DNA of 64,000 nt from Pseudoneurospora amorphoporcata (Eukaryota > Ascomycota > Sordariomycetes > Sordariales > Sordariaceae): positions 1 to 64,000 of the forward strand of contig MU859252.1 of the NCBI GenBank assembly GCA_033297205.1, read 5' to 3'. Under the pieces are notes generated by a model, which made no database searches, was not told where the DNA came from, and saw only the letters and a list, made by a program, of their open reading frames with translations. A program made the translations under genes and the position numbers. Of the stretch, positions 1 through 9,748 are shown piece after piece (within the stretch, counting starts at the first letter, position 1; the number at the start of each line of letters is the position of its first letter).

Positions 1-134
1 CGTTTGGCATAAGAAGGCCTTGAAGCCCAACCTTCTCCTAGAGGTTGAGAAGATCAACAAGGCCTTCGAGACCAAAGAAGTTTATTAGCTGAATTGAACT
101 ACTGTTCCAAGCCCAGATTACTGCCCTTGTCACA
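1..134 (-). mobile_element. Truncated LTR, family A (solo-LTR type)
   Basis: Read on the minus strand this starts TGTGACAAGGGCAGTAATC and follows the first part of the LTRs at 23178-23623 and 61100-61580. It runs off the left edge, so only the 5' part of the LTR is present and a target duplication cannot be tested. Membership of the family is seen directly; the element class is inferred from the TG...CA ends and 5-bp duplications of the complete copies. Confidence 0.8.
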
Positions 135-237
135 CTTTTCTCCATATGGAGCTAGTCTCGTTCGGGATTCACGCCCGCTGCTTTGCCCTCCCACTACGAC
201 CTCGCCTTGTTGGTGATCATCTTGTGCCTGAGCCCTG

Positions 238-480
238 ATGCTCTTCACGAATCTCCGACCAGTCAAGATCATCTCCAAGAAGCATGGAGCTTTCTATCAG
301 TCCGCCAGTCTCAGACACTCCAAGAGCGAGGACGACTTCGACTTCGACATTGCCATTGCCGCCCTCTGCACAACATCCCGCGGCCCGACAAGTTCATCTC
401 CGAGGTCAAGCATCTCAGCTGCCGCTTCAACAAGGGACATCGCAACATGGACACAAATTCCAATGACAACCCGGATTTCA
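238..480 (+). pseudogene. Decayed SEY1-like fragment (start of SEY1 exon 2)
   Basis: In two alternating plus-strand frames this stretch resembles the start of exon 2 of the intact SEY1 gene near 50170. SEDDFDFDIAIAAL matches IEDYFDFAFAAL, and KFISEVKHLSCRFNKGHRN matches KFITEVQNLGSRFTAGHRN. The frame changes between these two blocks, so it cannot encode the domain continuously. It sits about 100 bp from the truncated LTR at the left edge and about 50 kb from the functional gene, in the opposite orientation. Similarity is moderate, so it is either an old duplicate or a fragment of a diverged paralogue. No start, intron or terminator supports it as a gene. Confidence 0.7.
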
Positions 481-1726
481 CTCGTTTCCAAGAAGCATGG
501 AGCTCGCCGGCGCCTTCAGGTTGGGTGGGACGGGGTACTTATTGTTGTAGGTAACGGGTTATGGGTATCGGCGCTTAAGTTGCACATGGCACTCGGCGGT
601 GCAACGGCGGTGCAAGGGAGGGACTGGAAGTGGAATTAGCGGAACAACACATGGACCGGAGGTCGCTCGCAGTGAGAGTACGGTAGAGGTAGGTAAATAA
701 ATAGCTCTTCAGTAGATGTTTGGGACATGATAGGATAGGATAGGATAGGATAGGGGCATGGGGGAGATGAGGGAATATGAATCTAGGTGGGTACAGTGAT
801 GCAGCAAAAGTAGAGTTGAGGTGCACACACTGGTTTCATATACAAACACTACCATTTGACTTGCCCGAGAATCAGCACCACAACACAAAAGATTGCTCTT
901 TAAAGTGTTAATACTACAAATAATTACTCTTACTTACTCTTCCACTCTTTTACTCTTTTATAAAGCGGAGCGTTGTTTCACTTCCAGAGTCGGCCCAGAT
1001 TAGAAGGAAATTGAACTTTCAAGACACTCTAACGCGCTGTCCCCGCAACACTAATTTTTGATTGGATAAAAGGATGCAAAAGCTACTCAAGAGGCCTGAA
1101 ATGCGCTTAAGGGAAATAAATTTCAAATAAAAAAGTAGCTATCATTTTGCCGACAATTATTATCACAGGCCCCTATTTTCCGATGCACTTCTACTTTTAC
1201 TAGCCCACTATAGATAGCTTCCGTTGTACAGTCCAACACTGTCCGGTTTGTTTGTTTGTTTGTTTGATTGTTAGCTCGAGACCTCTGGTCAACGGAACTC
1301 TCCCAGGCCTGGCGTTTATATACCTACGGTACATTAGGTACTTACTTGAACCGTTTCCCTTTACATTACAACCAAGGCATAACCTTACCACCTTGCATAG
1401 GTATGCTGTTTTGAAGCTTGTTTAATATGCCATATTGACTTTTTCTTGATGCCTTCTGTGCTGATCCGTACCTAGGTAGCTATGACATTTTGTCTTTGAG
1501 AGGTTAGGTTTGGGACAGTTCGGGATAGATCCCAGGGGACAACAGACAATCCAGCCTGTAGATGTAGGCAGCAAAAAATGCTACCATTTGCAAATGTGAT
1601 AGTAACGACATGTCAAGAACCGTAAAAACACAGACATAACGTGGTATATATCACTCCCATAATTCCCACCCCTTTCCCCCATCCCCATCCTAAACTCACT
1701 CTTTGTCTCTCATTCATCACTTCCCA
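481..1726. other. Intergenic stretch, no gene seen
   Basis: No supported coding region. It holds a short GATAG pentanucleotide run near 729-755 and AT-rich sequence. The right part is probably the 3' flank of the EMI1-like gene, which is transcribed leftwards. Confidence 0.5.
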
Positions 1727-2548
1727 TCAATCCAACCCCAACTGCTCCCTAACCAACCTCCTCCTCTCCATCTCCCTCCTCTTAAACTCCTCATCACTGA
1801 CCTTCTCCGTCCCTTCCTCCCAGCTCTGCCTAAACTCACTATCCCACTCGACCCTCTTGTCACGACTCTCCCACACATCCTCACTGCTCGGCTGTCCGCC
1901 GCCATACTTAGCCTCCTCCTTTTTCCTGTAATAGTCCTTCACAGCCTCGGCCTTCATCTCGGGACTAAAAGACTTGGTGCGCATGCAAAACCAGAAATCG
2001 TCCCACAGGTCTGAACAGTTCTTCATGGTGCCGTACCGGTACACGGCGTTGAACTGCGATCCGGGGGTTTGGCAGTGCCAGGCATAGTCGAAGGCGTCGC
2101 GGCAGGACAAGGTTGTGGGGAGACAGTGCTCGGACATGGCGAGGGAGGCGGGGGAGCGCGTCTTCTTGGGGATTTCGGGCTCTGAAGGGGTGGGTTCGTC
2201 GTCTTTGATGAGGAGTGAGGAAAAGGGGATGTAGGCTTTGTATTTGGCGAGGACGGAGGGGGATGCCGTTGCTGCTGGTTCAGACGAGGTTGAGGATGGT
2301 GTCGGTTGTTGGGAGGGTTGGGAGGACTTGGCGGCGTCGTCGCCTTGGAGCATTTCGAGGAATTTTTGGAGCTCGGCGTCGGCGGAAGAGGAGGAGGAGG
2401 AGGAGGGTGACGGTGTTGGTGGTGGTGGTGTTTGTTGCGGTTGCGCTGGGGGAGCAGCTGATTGTGTGGTGACAGGGGGGGCCGAGGTCTCGGTGGGCTT
2501 GCCTGAGGAGGCTGCCGAGGAGGAAGGGGAGGACCAGAACCAGCCCAT
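1727..2548 (-). CDS. EMI1-like twin-CX9C protein (DUF3128 family)
   Basis: Single-exon gene of 273 residues starting MGWFWSS. The first 100 residues are low complexity, rich in Pro, Ser, Thr and Gln. The conserved C-terminal half has Cys149-x9-Cys159 and Cys178-x9-Cys188, a twin CX9C pattern, within HCLPTTLSCRDAFDYAWHC and KNCSDLWDDFWFC. This is the hallmark of the fungal DUF3128 family that includes yeast Emi1, which is needed for early meiotic induction. Twin-CX9C proteins usually fold in the mitochondrial intermembrane space through disulfides; that location is inferred here. The C-terminus is charged and probably helical. It is divergent to YME2, with about 660 bp between the start codons. 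The start is the first ATG and fits the length of the family. Confidence 0.85.
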   Translation of the reverse strand: MGWFWSSPSSSAASSGKPTETSAPPVTTQSAAPPAQPQQTPPPPTPSPSSSSSSSADAELQKFLEMLQGDDAAKSSQPSQQPTPSSTSSEPAATASPSVLAKYKAYIPFSSLLIKDDEPTPSEPEIPKKTRSPASLAMSEHCLPTTLSCRDAFDYAWHCQTPGSQFNAVYRYGTMKNCSDLWDDFWFCMRTKSFSPEMKAEAVKDYYRKKEEAKYGGGQPSSEDVWESRDKRVEWDSEFRQSWEEGTEKVSDEEFKRREMERRRLVREQLGLD

Positions 2549-3205
2549 TTTGTCTCGAAGGTGAAGCTTGTAGAGGTTGATCGGGTTTCGGTTCGAAGAT
2601 TTGTATTCGAGATAGAATGCGCGGGAGGGTTAAAGACTCAATTGATAGGGAGCAGTCGGTTATCGGTATTCGAGTCAAACAGAACGAGGGGTAGCAAAGC
2701 CTCAATGCGGTACCTGGTGAGGACGGCAAGTCTCGTGATGTTGCTGTTGTGTTACCAGTCTTTTCCTCGTTGATGTTGCGCAGCGTCCATGAGCTTGCAG
2801 TGGAAAGTTGAACAATTTCGGCCAATCAGACAGCCAGCCGTGGAAAATGTCGGGAACTGCGGCAGGCAACGGCTCGTTATCACTTATCAGAAACTTTCAC
2901 AGAACGGACGGGAAGTTTATAACGCTTGAAGATAACGATAACGGGCTTGGCGATGCCCCTCCCGATGACGTCGTACCTCAATGGTCATTCAGCTCTCAAG
3001 GTACCCGATGGGCCGTTTCCAGGGATCAGTTCAGTGAGGAGTCGGGTCGCGATCAACTCCAAAGCCTGGAACGTGTTTTTTGGTGACTACCTGCTATGGC
3101 AAGTACCCTTCTGTCGCCATGCTGTGATACTTTTGACTTCCTACCACAACCACGGGCATCCATTCTTTCAACCTACATGCACCGTGCATCCATAATGAAG
3201 CTGCA
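2549..3205. promoter_or_regulatory. Shared divergent upstream region of the EMI1-like gene and YME2
   Basis: About 660 bp lie between two divergent start codons, so both promoters must be here. No TATA box or named operator could be assigned. Open frames within it have no conserved content. Confidence 0.4.
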
Positions 3206-6113
3206 ATGATACCTGCACACATGCTCTCACGGCAGGCGACGAGACCTGGCCACCGAGTTCTTAGGTTCACCACCCACCACTCTACATGCCTCTTACTCCC
3301 AGTCTCTCACGGAAGAATAACCCGGGCTTGGTCAACAACAACCACCACCGACTCGACGGCTTCCACTGGTTCTCATAAAGCAAGTGGCCATATCGAGACT
3401 GCCCCCCATGAATCCCTCTTATTCTTCAACAGCAAGTCCACCACATCTCTCTCACCCCTCATCACACCAAGACTAACGCGAAGCAGACCTCTTCCCCCTC
3501 AAACTCAGTTCCGTCCTTATCTGGCGGCCATGGACGAGCGAAGACCTCCTCCAACGCTTCGAAAAAAAGTCCCTTCACTTCATCGACCCCATCAGACTGG
3601 TCAAACGAGCCATCGACACTCACGACCAAGTTCCCATCAGGGTCACCGAGATCATCCCTCGTCTCAAGGATGGCGGCGCATTCGTCAAGTTCACCTACCC
3701 AGAGGACATGTCAGCTGCCCAAGTGGAAAGCAAGCTGTCCAAACTCCTTCACAACAACCCCATCAAACCATGGTTCAACCCCTTCGGCAGGGTCCAGACC
3801 GGCCTGGTCGAGGGCGTTCCGTGGCTAGAAGACCTGTACAGACTTCCTCGCAGCCGCATACGAGTTGAGTTTGTGCCAGCCAAGCACGACGAGTCCCCGG
3901 CCGAACTGTCGCAGGAAACACTCTACAGCATCTTCCGCAAATACGGCAAAATCAGTGAGATCACGTCCCAACCGACAGATTCCAAGGTCTTGCCCCGCTT
4001 TGCCTACGTTGACTTTGTCTTGGTCCGAGACGCCATCATGGCAAGGAATTGCATGCATGGTTTCGTCTTGCGCGAACAGGGAAGCAAAAATGCAACAAGA
4101 TTACGGCTTTCGTACGAACAACGAGTCAAGGCCCACCACATCTGGGCTTGGTTCACGAGCCACCCTAGGATCATGATCCCGCTCGTCGCCGCCTTGATTG
4201 CCGCCTTCACGGTCGCTGTGTTTGATCCCATTCGGGAGTTCTTTGTCAAGGTATGTTGGGCAAAAGGAAAAAAGAAGTCATATCCCTGATCACCAAAAAG
4301 ATATGCAACTCGATCCACCCAGGGGTCGAACCTGGAACCTCCTGATTCGTAGTCAGACGCTCTGCCATTGAGCCAGCGGACCTTGTTGAAATTGCGATTG
4401 AGAAGTTGTGCTTTTGTATGGGAAACTGCTAACACATTCTCACAGGCACACGTCCAGAAATACTTTGAATTCACAAACTCCCGGCTCTACAAATGGTTCA
4501 AGTCGCAAACCTCCGACATCCTCGCCTTCCGTAGGCGCAAAACCGAAGATGCCGGTCTCAACGCCCTCTTCACCCACCGCAAAGACCTGATCGACTCCAT
4601 CCAAACCGGCCTTCTCGAGTCCGTCGACACCTTCACCGTCGTCCACGGCCCGCGCGGCTCCGGCAAGAAGGACCTGATTCTCGACCAAGTTCTCAAGGAA
4701 CGCAGCGACGTGTTGCTCATCGATTGCAAACCCGTAGTGGAAGCGCGCGGCGAAGCGGGCACCATCCGCCGTCTCGCCTTCGAAGTCGGCTACCGCCCTG
4801 TGTTCTCGTGGTCCAACAACATCAGCAGCCTGGTTGACTTGGCCGTGCAAAGCACCACCGGCGTGAAAGCCAACTTCTCCGAGAACTTGGAGTCGCAAGT
4901 CGTCAAGATCTTGCAAACGACCGCGTCCGCGCTTAAGCAAGTCGGCTTGTCGGAGCGCAAGAAGGAAGACAAAGATGCCGATCTTTCAGAGGATGCTTAT
5001 CTAGAAGCACACCCCGAACGGAGGCCAGTGATCGTCATCGACCACTTCCTCCACAAGAGCGAGGATAAGGGCGTCATCTACGATCGCATCGCCGACTGGG
5101 CTGCCGCCCTGGTACAATCCAACATTGCCCATGTCATCTTCCTGACGGACGACGCCTCCTACTCCAAACCTCTTCAGAGATCCCTGCCCGATCGCGTCTT
5201 CCGCTCCGTCACCCTCGGCGACCTGTCTCCCGACGTGGCCAAGAAATTCGTAATTTCCCAGCTGCAAACAGATACCCAGTTTGCGCATGACGGGCAGCAG
5301 CAGGACCAGGATGACACCGAGCCCGACCGCTCTTTGAAAGAAAAGAAGGGCTCAAAGGACCACCCCACCGATCCCGAGCTCGACCCTCATCTCCTCTCAG
5401 AACTAGACACCTGCATCGCCGCCCTCGGCGGCCGTCTCACCGACCTGCAAGTCCTCGCCCGCCGGCTCAAAATCGGGCAATCCCCGCAAAAGGCCGTCCA
5501 GGAGATCATCGACAGCACAGCCTCCGACATCCTGCGCATGTTTTTACTCTCCAATAAAACCTCCTCCGCCGAAAAGTCGGGAGAAGGACAAGGAGGCAGG
5601 AAATACACAACCGAACAAGCCTGGTACCTCATCTCCGCGCTCGCCTCTTCCCCGCACTCATCGATCCCCTACAACTCGGTCCTGTTATCACCCACCTTTG
5701 CCTCATCGTTGTCAATGTCCAGCAGCGCCGCCCCAGGGTGGTCCCCGGAAACGGCCCTCGAAGCACTAGCAAACGCCGAGTTGATCACGATTAAATCACA
5801 CAATGGCATGCCGACGGAGATCAAGGCCGGAAAACCCGTCTACCAAGCTGCCTTCCAGAAACTCGCTTCCGACGCGCAGATTAAAGCTCGAATGGACTTG
5901 TTGGTTCTCACGGAACTGGCCAAGATCGAGACCAAGAATCTTGAGAAGGTCGAGCAGGAATTGGTCATGCTGCAAGGACTGATGGCGAGGAGGCCGGGGG
6001 ATGTAAGTGAACGGGTGGAATACCTGCTGGAGAAAATGAAGGGAGGGCAGAAGAAGTTGGGGGTTTTGGAGGAGGAGATTGGGCGTGTTAAGGGGGCGTT
6101 GGTTAAGTGTTAG
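3206..6113 (+). CDS. YME2: Mitochondrial escape protein 2 (Yme2), inner membrane
   Basis: Three exons, 3206-3431, 3487-4250 and 4446-6113, give 885 residues. Yme2 is an integral inner-membrane protein linked to mitochondrial DNA maintenance and nucleoid organisation. An Arg/Ser/Thr-rich N-terminus fits a mitochondrial presequence. An RRM-like domain covers about residues 198-270 (RIRVEFVPAK, FAYVDFV), a membrane segment about 306-321 (PLVAALIAAFTVAVF), and a P-loop GPRGSGKK 398-405 opens the large ATPase-like domain. The C-terminus is coiled-coil-like. Intron 1 is a 55-bp GC-AG intron (GCAAGT donor, CTAAC branch) whose removal joins ESLLFFN to NLFPLKLSS in frame. Intron 2 (195 bp, GTATGT donor) carries an antisense tRNA gene. 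Family assignment is strong. Confidence 0.92.
4311..4382 (-). tRNA. tRNA-Arg(ACG), intronless, inside a YME2 intron
   Basis: On the minus strand 72 nt fold as a full cloverleaf. The acceptor arm GGTCCGC pairs with GTGGATC (two G-T wobbles). The D stem is GCTC/GAGC. The anticodon stem TCTGA/TCAGG closes loop CTACGAA with anticodon ACG. The T stem CCAGG/CCTGG closes TTCGACC, and the discriminator base is G. ACG, read as ICG after deamination, decodes CGU/CGC/CGA arginine codons. The gene lies wholly within the 195-bp second intron of YME2 on the opposite strand, 60 bp from the donor and 63 bp from the acceptor. The internal A and B boxes are intact, so it should be transcribed by Pol III against the Pol II direction of the host gene. 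Confidence 0.95.
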
Positions 6114-7436
6114 GAATGGGGGGTCCCGATAGAGAGAGGGAGGGATATAAGACGTAGAGGAAGTAGAAGTAGAAAGAGAAGAGAGTGGTGAGAGGTGAGC
6201 GGTGAGCGGTGAGCGGTGAGCATTGATGAGTCTTCGGGATTTGATACCTTGCCACAGTATTTATCTATCTATCTTTTTGTCGTTCAATGTTATGTAATAG
6301 GTGTGTATACTCTTCTCTCAGTCTCCCGTTACTCGTACAATTTCAACAAGTACCTTACCTACCGCACTTGATCCTTTTCTCCGTTTGAAATGTATGTTGT
6401 TGTTCTTTTATCGACGACTGGAGTGTCTATTGTGGTGCTGGGGGGTTGTGCTCATGCTCAAAGTCACATCTATCATATCATATTACTTCACCACCTGCAA
6501 GCTTTGGTTAAAGGATGCTGCAATGAAAACAAACATACATTTGTACATCCTTCAGACCACCTGCCACCAAATCCAGGGTAAACTTCCGTCGCACGCTAAG
6601 TACTTCTGCTGCTTATCACTTACCACCTGTATACAGCTTTTGAAGGCTCACATGACTAGAGGTACCTAGGATATAGCATGGCATGGCATGGCTTTCGTAC
6701 GTCACATCACACCTTCACCGCATATGTCGGGCCGGACGGATACTTATAAAGATATGTATGGGCGCTGATGATATTAATAGGAGAGGACTCGAGGGAGTGG
6801 GAGTGGGAGTGGGATAAGGAACAGGGAGGGTATATCTCCATCCGGGCCGAAAACCAGTTCGTATACAGGATAAATGAAATGAAAGGCTAAATTGAATATA
6901 CGCGGTCGTAGTCTGACGGAATGTTCCTTTCTTTGCATTCGCACTTGGACGTGGATGATGCCGATGTACACATGCATGTATTCTATCCTATCCTGTCTTG
7001 TCTGCCTGATTGCCTGTGTGTTCCAGTTAAGGTTAGGTCGTGATACTCTTTCTACAGTACCAGACTACTTAACACTGATCCTCGTGGTTCTGAAGTCTGT
7101 GACATAACACATGATTGTTACCGATATCTCACCCCAGCCACCCACCGATGGTCGATGGATGGATTGCCGAAAATATTTATAGTGAAAGGCTATTAAAAAA
7201 AAAAAAGAAGAAGCATGAAGGACAACCGAATGGATGGAAGAAAAAAGACTCAATAAAAAGAACAAATAAGAAAAGAAGTAAAGAAGTTGAAGATGAAGGC
7301 ATCCTCGCTCTACCTACCGGCTCCTGATGACCTTGGCGCCAGTAGCAACATCGCAAGTGGACAAGACATCGTGGAACACAATGCCCCGAATCTATGCAAC
7401 CGTATTTCAGCAATGTTTTGAAGCAGCAAGTGAGGA
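6114..7436. other. Intergenic stretch with a 7-bp tandem repeat
   Basis: No supported gene. Four exact copies of GGTGAGC lie at 6194-6221, just downstream of YME2. The rest is moderately AT-rich with short simple repeats and chance open frames. The right end holds the upstream region of the 5S-derived locus. Confidence 0.5.
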
Positions 7437-7441
7437 TATAA
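7437..7441 (+). promoter_or_regulatory. TATA box at -29 of the 5S-derived RNA locus
   Basis: TATAA sits exactly 29 bp upstream of the 5S-like start at 7466. The spacing is the same as at the intact 5S gene (58366 to 58395). An upstream TATA near -29 is a known requirement for Neurospora 5S transcription. Confidence 0.7.
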
Positions 7442-7465
7442 AGCTATCCTTGCCACAAAACAACC

Positions 7466-7553
7466 ACATACGACCATACCCACTGGAAAACTCGGGATCC
7501 CGTCCGCTCTCCCATAGATAAGCCAGTGAGAGGTGGCTTATCTATTGGAGTAG
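7466..7553 (+). ncRNA. Chimeric 5S rRNA-derived small RNA with a fold-back 3' half
   Basis: The first ~60 nt follow the intact 5S gene at 58395, starting ACATACGACCATA and including TGGAAAACTCGGGATCCCG and the GATAAGCCA block. The normal 3' half is absent. Instead the sequence turns back on itself: CTCCCATAGATAAGCCA at about 7509-7525 is followed after 8 nt by its near-perfect reverse complement, forming a stem of about 17 bp. A T6 run follows. TATA at -29, the 5S 5' half, a hairpin and a Pol III-type terminator are all present, so a transcript near 90 nt is plausible. The 5S C-box region is missing, which may prevent TFIIIA-dependent transcription. It is either a pseudogene from a fold-back copying event or a small Pol III gene. 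Confidence 0.7.
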
Positions 7554-7559
7554 TTTTTT
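7554..7559 (+). terminator. T6 run, Pol III-type terminator
   Basis: Six T residues directly follow the hairpin of the 5S-derived locus. Pol III stops at four or more T residues on the non-template strand. Confidence 0.55.
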
Positions 7560-7583
7560 ACAGGGGTTTGGATGACTCAGCTA

Positions 7584-7724
7584 CACCTCTGCCGGGATAT
7601 GAATGTTAGAGCGAGTACATCCTACAGAAAGTAGGGGAACAGAGGTTAGCGGCTGGGCACTTTTCTGTAAATGCCACGCTGTGGCAAAAGTCAAAAATTA
7701 ACGTTTCATACGCCGGCAGAGGTG
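7584..7724. mobile_element. Candidate 141-bp MITE with TA flanks
   Basis: CACCTCTGCCGG at 7584 is repeated in inverted form (CCGGCAGAGGTG) ending at 7724, and both outer ends are flanked by TA. This is the arrangement of Tc1/mariner-type miniature elements. There is no coding capacity. Only one copy is visible, so identity rests on the termini alone. Confidence 0.45.
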
Positions 7725-7726
7725 TA

Positions 7727-8129
7727 GAAACGCCGGCGTTTCCAGAAGCGTTTTCATCCCATCACTCACGCCAAGCTCACTAAATACACCCGTTTCCACC
7801 TACTCACGCCAAGCGCGGCTAAGGCTACGAGGCGGGCTAGCGGATTGAAGGTTAATTCTAAATTAGGCTTCGATACTATGGTTCTATGGGAGCATACGAT
7901 GACCTTTATCTTCTAGCGGCGGAGGCGTAAAGTTGTAGAACTCGCTGTCCTGTTCTGGGTTATTACAACTAAGGTTAAAGCCGCAGGCGGAATTTCGAAC
8001 TGGAAATGTTAGAGTGGTAGTAACGACTATTCATAAGACTGAGCTTCTTCTTATCAGTTAGTATAGTTAATCTAGAAAGAGGGATAGCATTTCGTTACCT
8101 ATACGAGCCGAATTACTACCTAGTGTGAA
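7727..8129. other. No gene seen
   Basis: Moderately AT-rich sequence with no supported frame or RNA. It may be decayed transposon DNA continuing from the neighbouring repeats. Confidence 0.4.
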
Positions 8130-8745
8130 GTTAGTCTTGGAGTACCTTTAATACCCAGTCGGTGGTATAAAGCTGTATGTTAAACCGCGATCCCCCGTAT
8201 TTAGACTAGGGAGGACTATGTAGCTATGGCAACGCGATTACAAGTGTGTTGGCTCTCTCAAATGCTACCAAGGAAGAGACCACTTATCCAATCGAGGAGA
8301 ATCGAAGCTTCTACCATTGTACTAGGCTTGGCTATGACTGGGCAGTTATGGGTTAATCTCGTGGCATTTGGACCGCACAAGCACCTGCAAAAGGAGAGTC
8401 AAGGGATGGAGTAGTCTTGCTTCTTCATAATGGAATACGTTATTTTGACAATAGTAGAAGGTACTAGAATTTACAAAATTCCTATAAATTTGCCTATCCT
8501 CCCAGACCCTTCTGGTGGCACGCTAAAAAAATAAAAATAAAAAGAAAGGAATTGAGGACGATATGGAATATATTATATGTCTTGCGAGAAACCAATAAAC
8601 CAAACCAGTCCTGATACAGTGCCGATGGATATCATCCGTCCTTAGACATCACATTTAGACGGTCAGTAATTCAATAGCAGCCAGAGTACGTTCTGGCCCT
8701 TACAAGTAATCCAAGACCTATCCTATACTAAGCTAACTCTAAGAT
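8130..8745. repeat. Segmental duplication, copy 1 (inverted copy at 23.0-24.3 kb)
   Basis: About 600 bp match the reverse complement of 23041-24280 once the two solo LTRs there are removed. Shared landmarks include TAAACCGCGA near 8190, AAGCACCTGCAAAAGGAGAG near 8390, TTCATAATGGAATACG near 8425 and AGCCAGAGTACGTTCTGG near 8680. Differences are largely C/T and G/A transitions. This copy has no LTR insertions and keeps both target sites uninterrupted. The coding nature, if any, is lost. Confidence 0.85.
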
Positions 8746-9471
8746 CTAGGCTCCCATCTCGGACTGGTCTGATGACGAGAAGATAAAGTAGTTGGTATTA
8801 CGGTGTAGGGCGAGGTAGGAGGTAGATGTGATATACGTAGTTGTACGAGGAGAGAGGAAGGGAAGAGAGGGAGGTATGCGGTCTGGATATAGGGATGCCC
8901 TAGATCCAGACTGAGGCCTACTGGTGCATGCATGCGTGCGATCCTATTAGCTAATGGCTAATGGAGACTCAATAGTTGTACCAGTCGTACAGCGCATTAC
9001 TAGTACTATTACAAGTAATCCTATAATAGCTAGGTCTCTACTAGTCTATAGCGCTAATATATAATATTGAAGGTTTCCTTGTCTATTTTATAACTAACTC
9101 CCTAGGATAGACCCCGAAGGAAATCGCGAACTACGCCGCTACTATTCGCCGAGAGTTCAGAGAAGCCAAGATTCATTCTAACGCTAGGTGGCGCATAGTA
9201 AGGGCGCAAAAGCCTTTGGATACTTAAGGTGAATAACTGACGAGAGGCCATACTAAACGCCGGTGGGTATTGTAAATGTGAATACTTTAGCGGAGGGTTG
9301 TATATATATTATACCTATGCTTTTAGTTATTATACGGCTTATCTCTTACGTTAATCGCAATTTTGCATATTACTTCTTATTATTATTTATATATTATTAT
9401 TTTAGAAATCAATTATTAAATATTATAGACCCTATTACAACTTATTTCCTCTCCGCGCTCCTCGCCTTTGT
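8746..9471. other. AT-rich stretch, no gene seen
   Basis: No supported coding region. Base composition becomes strongly AT towards 9290-9430 (long A/T runs), as expected of RIP-decayed repeat DNA. Confidence 0.45.
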
Positions 9472-9696
9472 TGTTACAGGATTAGCCTGTGTCGTATGTG
9501 CTAGCGATGGTTGCTTCTAAGACAACTATCGCTATCTATTCTAATTGGCTGATGGCCTCCCACTATAGACCCACTAGGGTTTATAGCTCGAGCCCTATAA
9601 AGGCCAGTCTCCCGAGCGCACATCTTGCACTTCTCCCTTTCTCCTTCGTGAAATTACGTATATTTTTATCTACACTTCAGCCTTTTACCCGTGATA
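9472..9696 (+). mobile_element. Solo LTR, family B (gypsy type)
   Basis: 225 bp starting TGTTACAGGATTAGCCTGTG and ending CCCGTGATA. It resembles the two LTRs of the gypsy element at 10836-17979, with shared blocks GTATGTGCTAG, GATGGTTGCTTCTAAGACAA and GCGCACATCTTGCACTTCT. No internal region adjoins it. Flanking 5-mers (TTTGT and CCTGT) are not identical, so the duplication has decayed or the ends are rearranged. Confidence 0.75.
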
Positions 9697-9748
9697 CCTG
9701 TCTAACAAACAAGGCTCACCGCTATTCCTTCAGCCTTACCTATACTAT

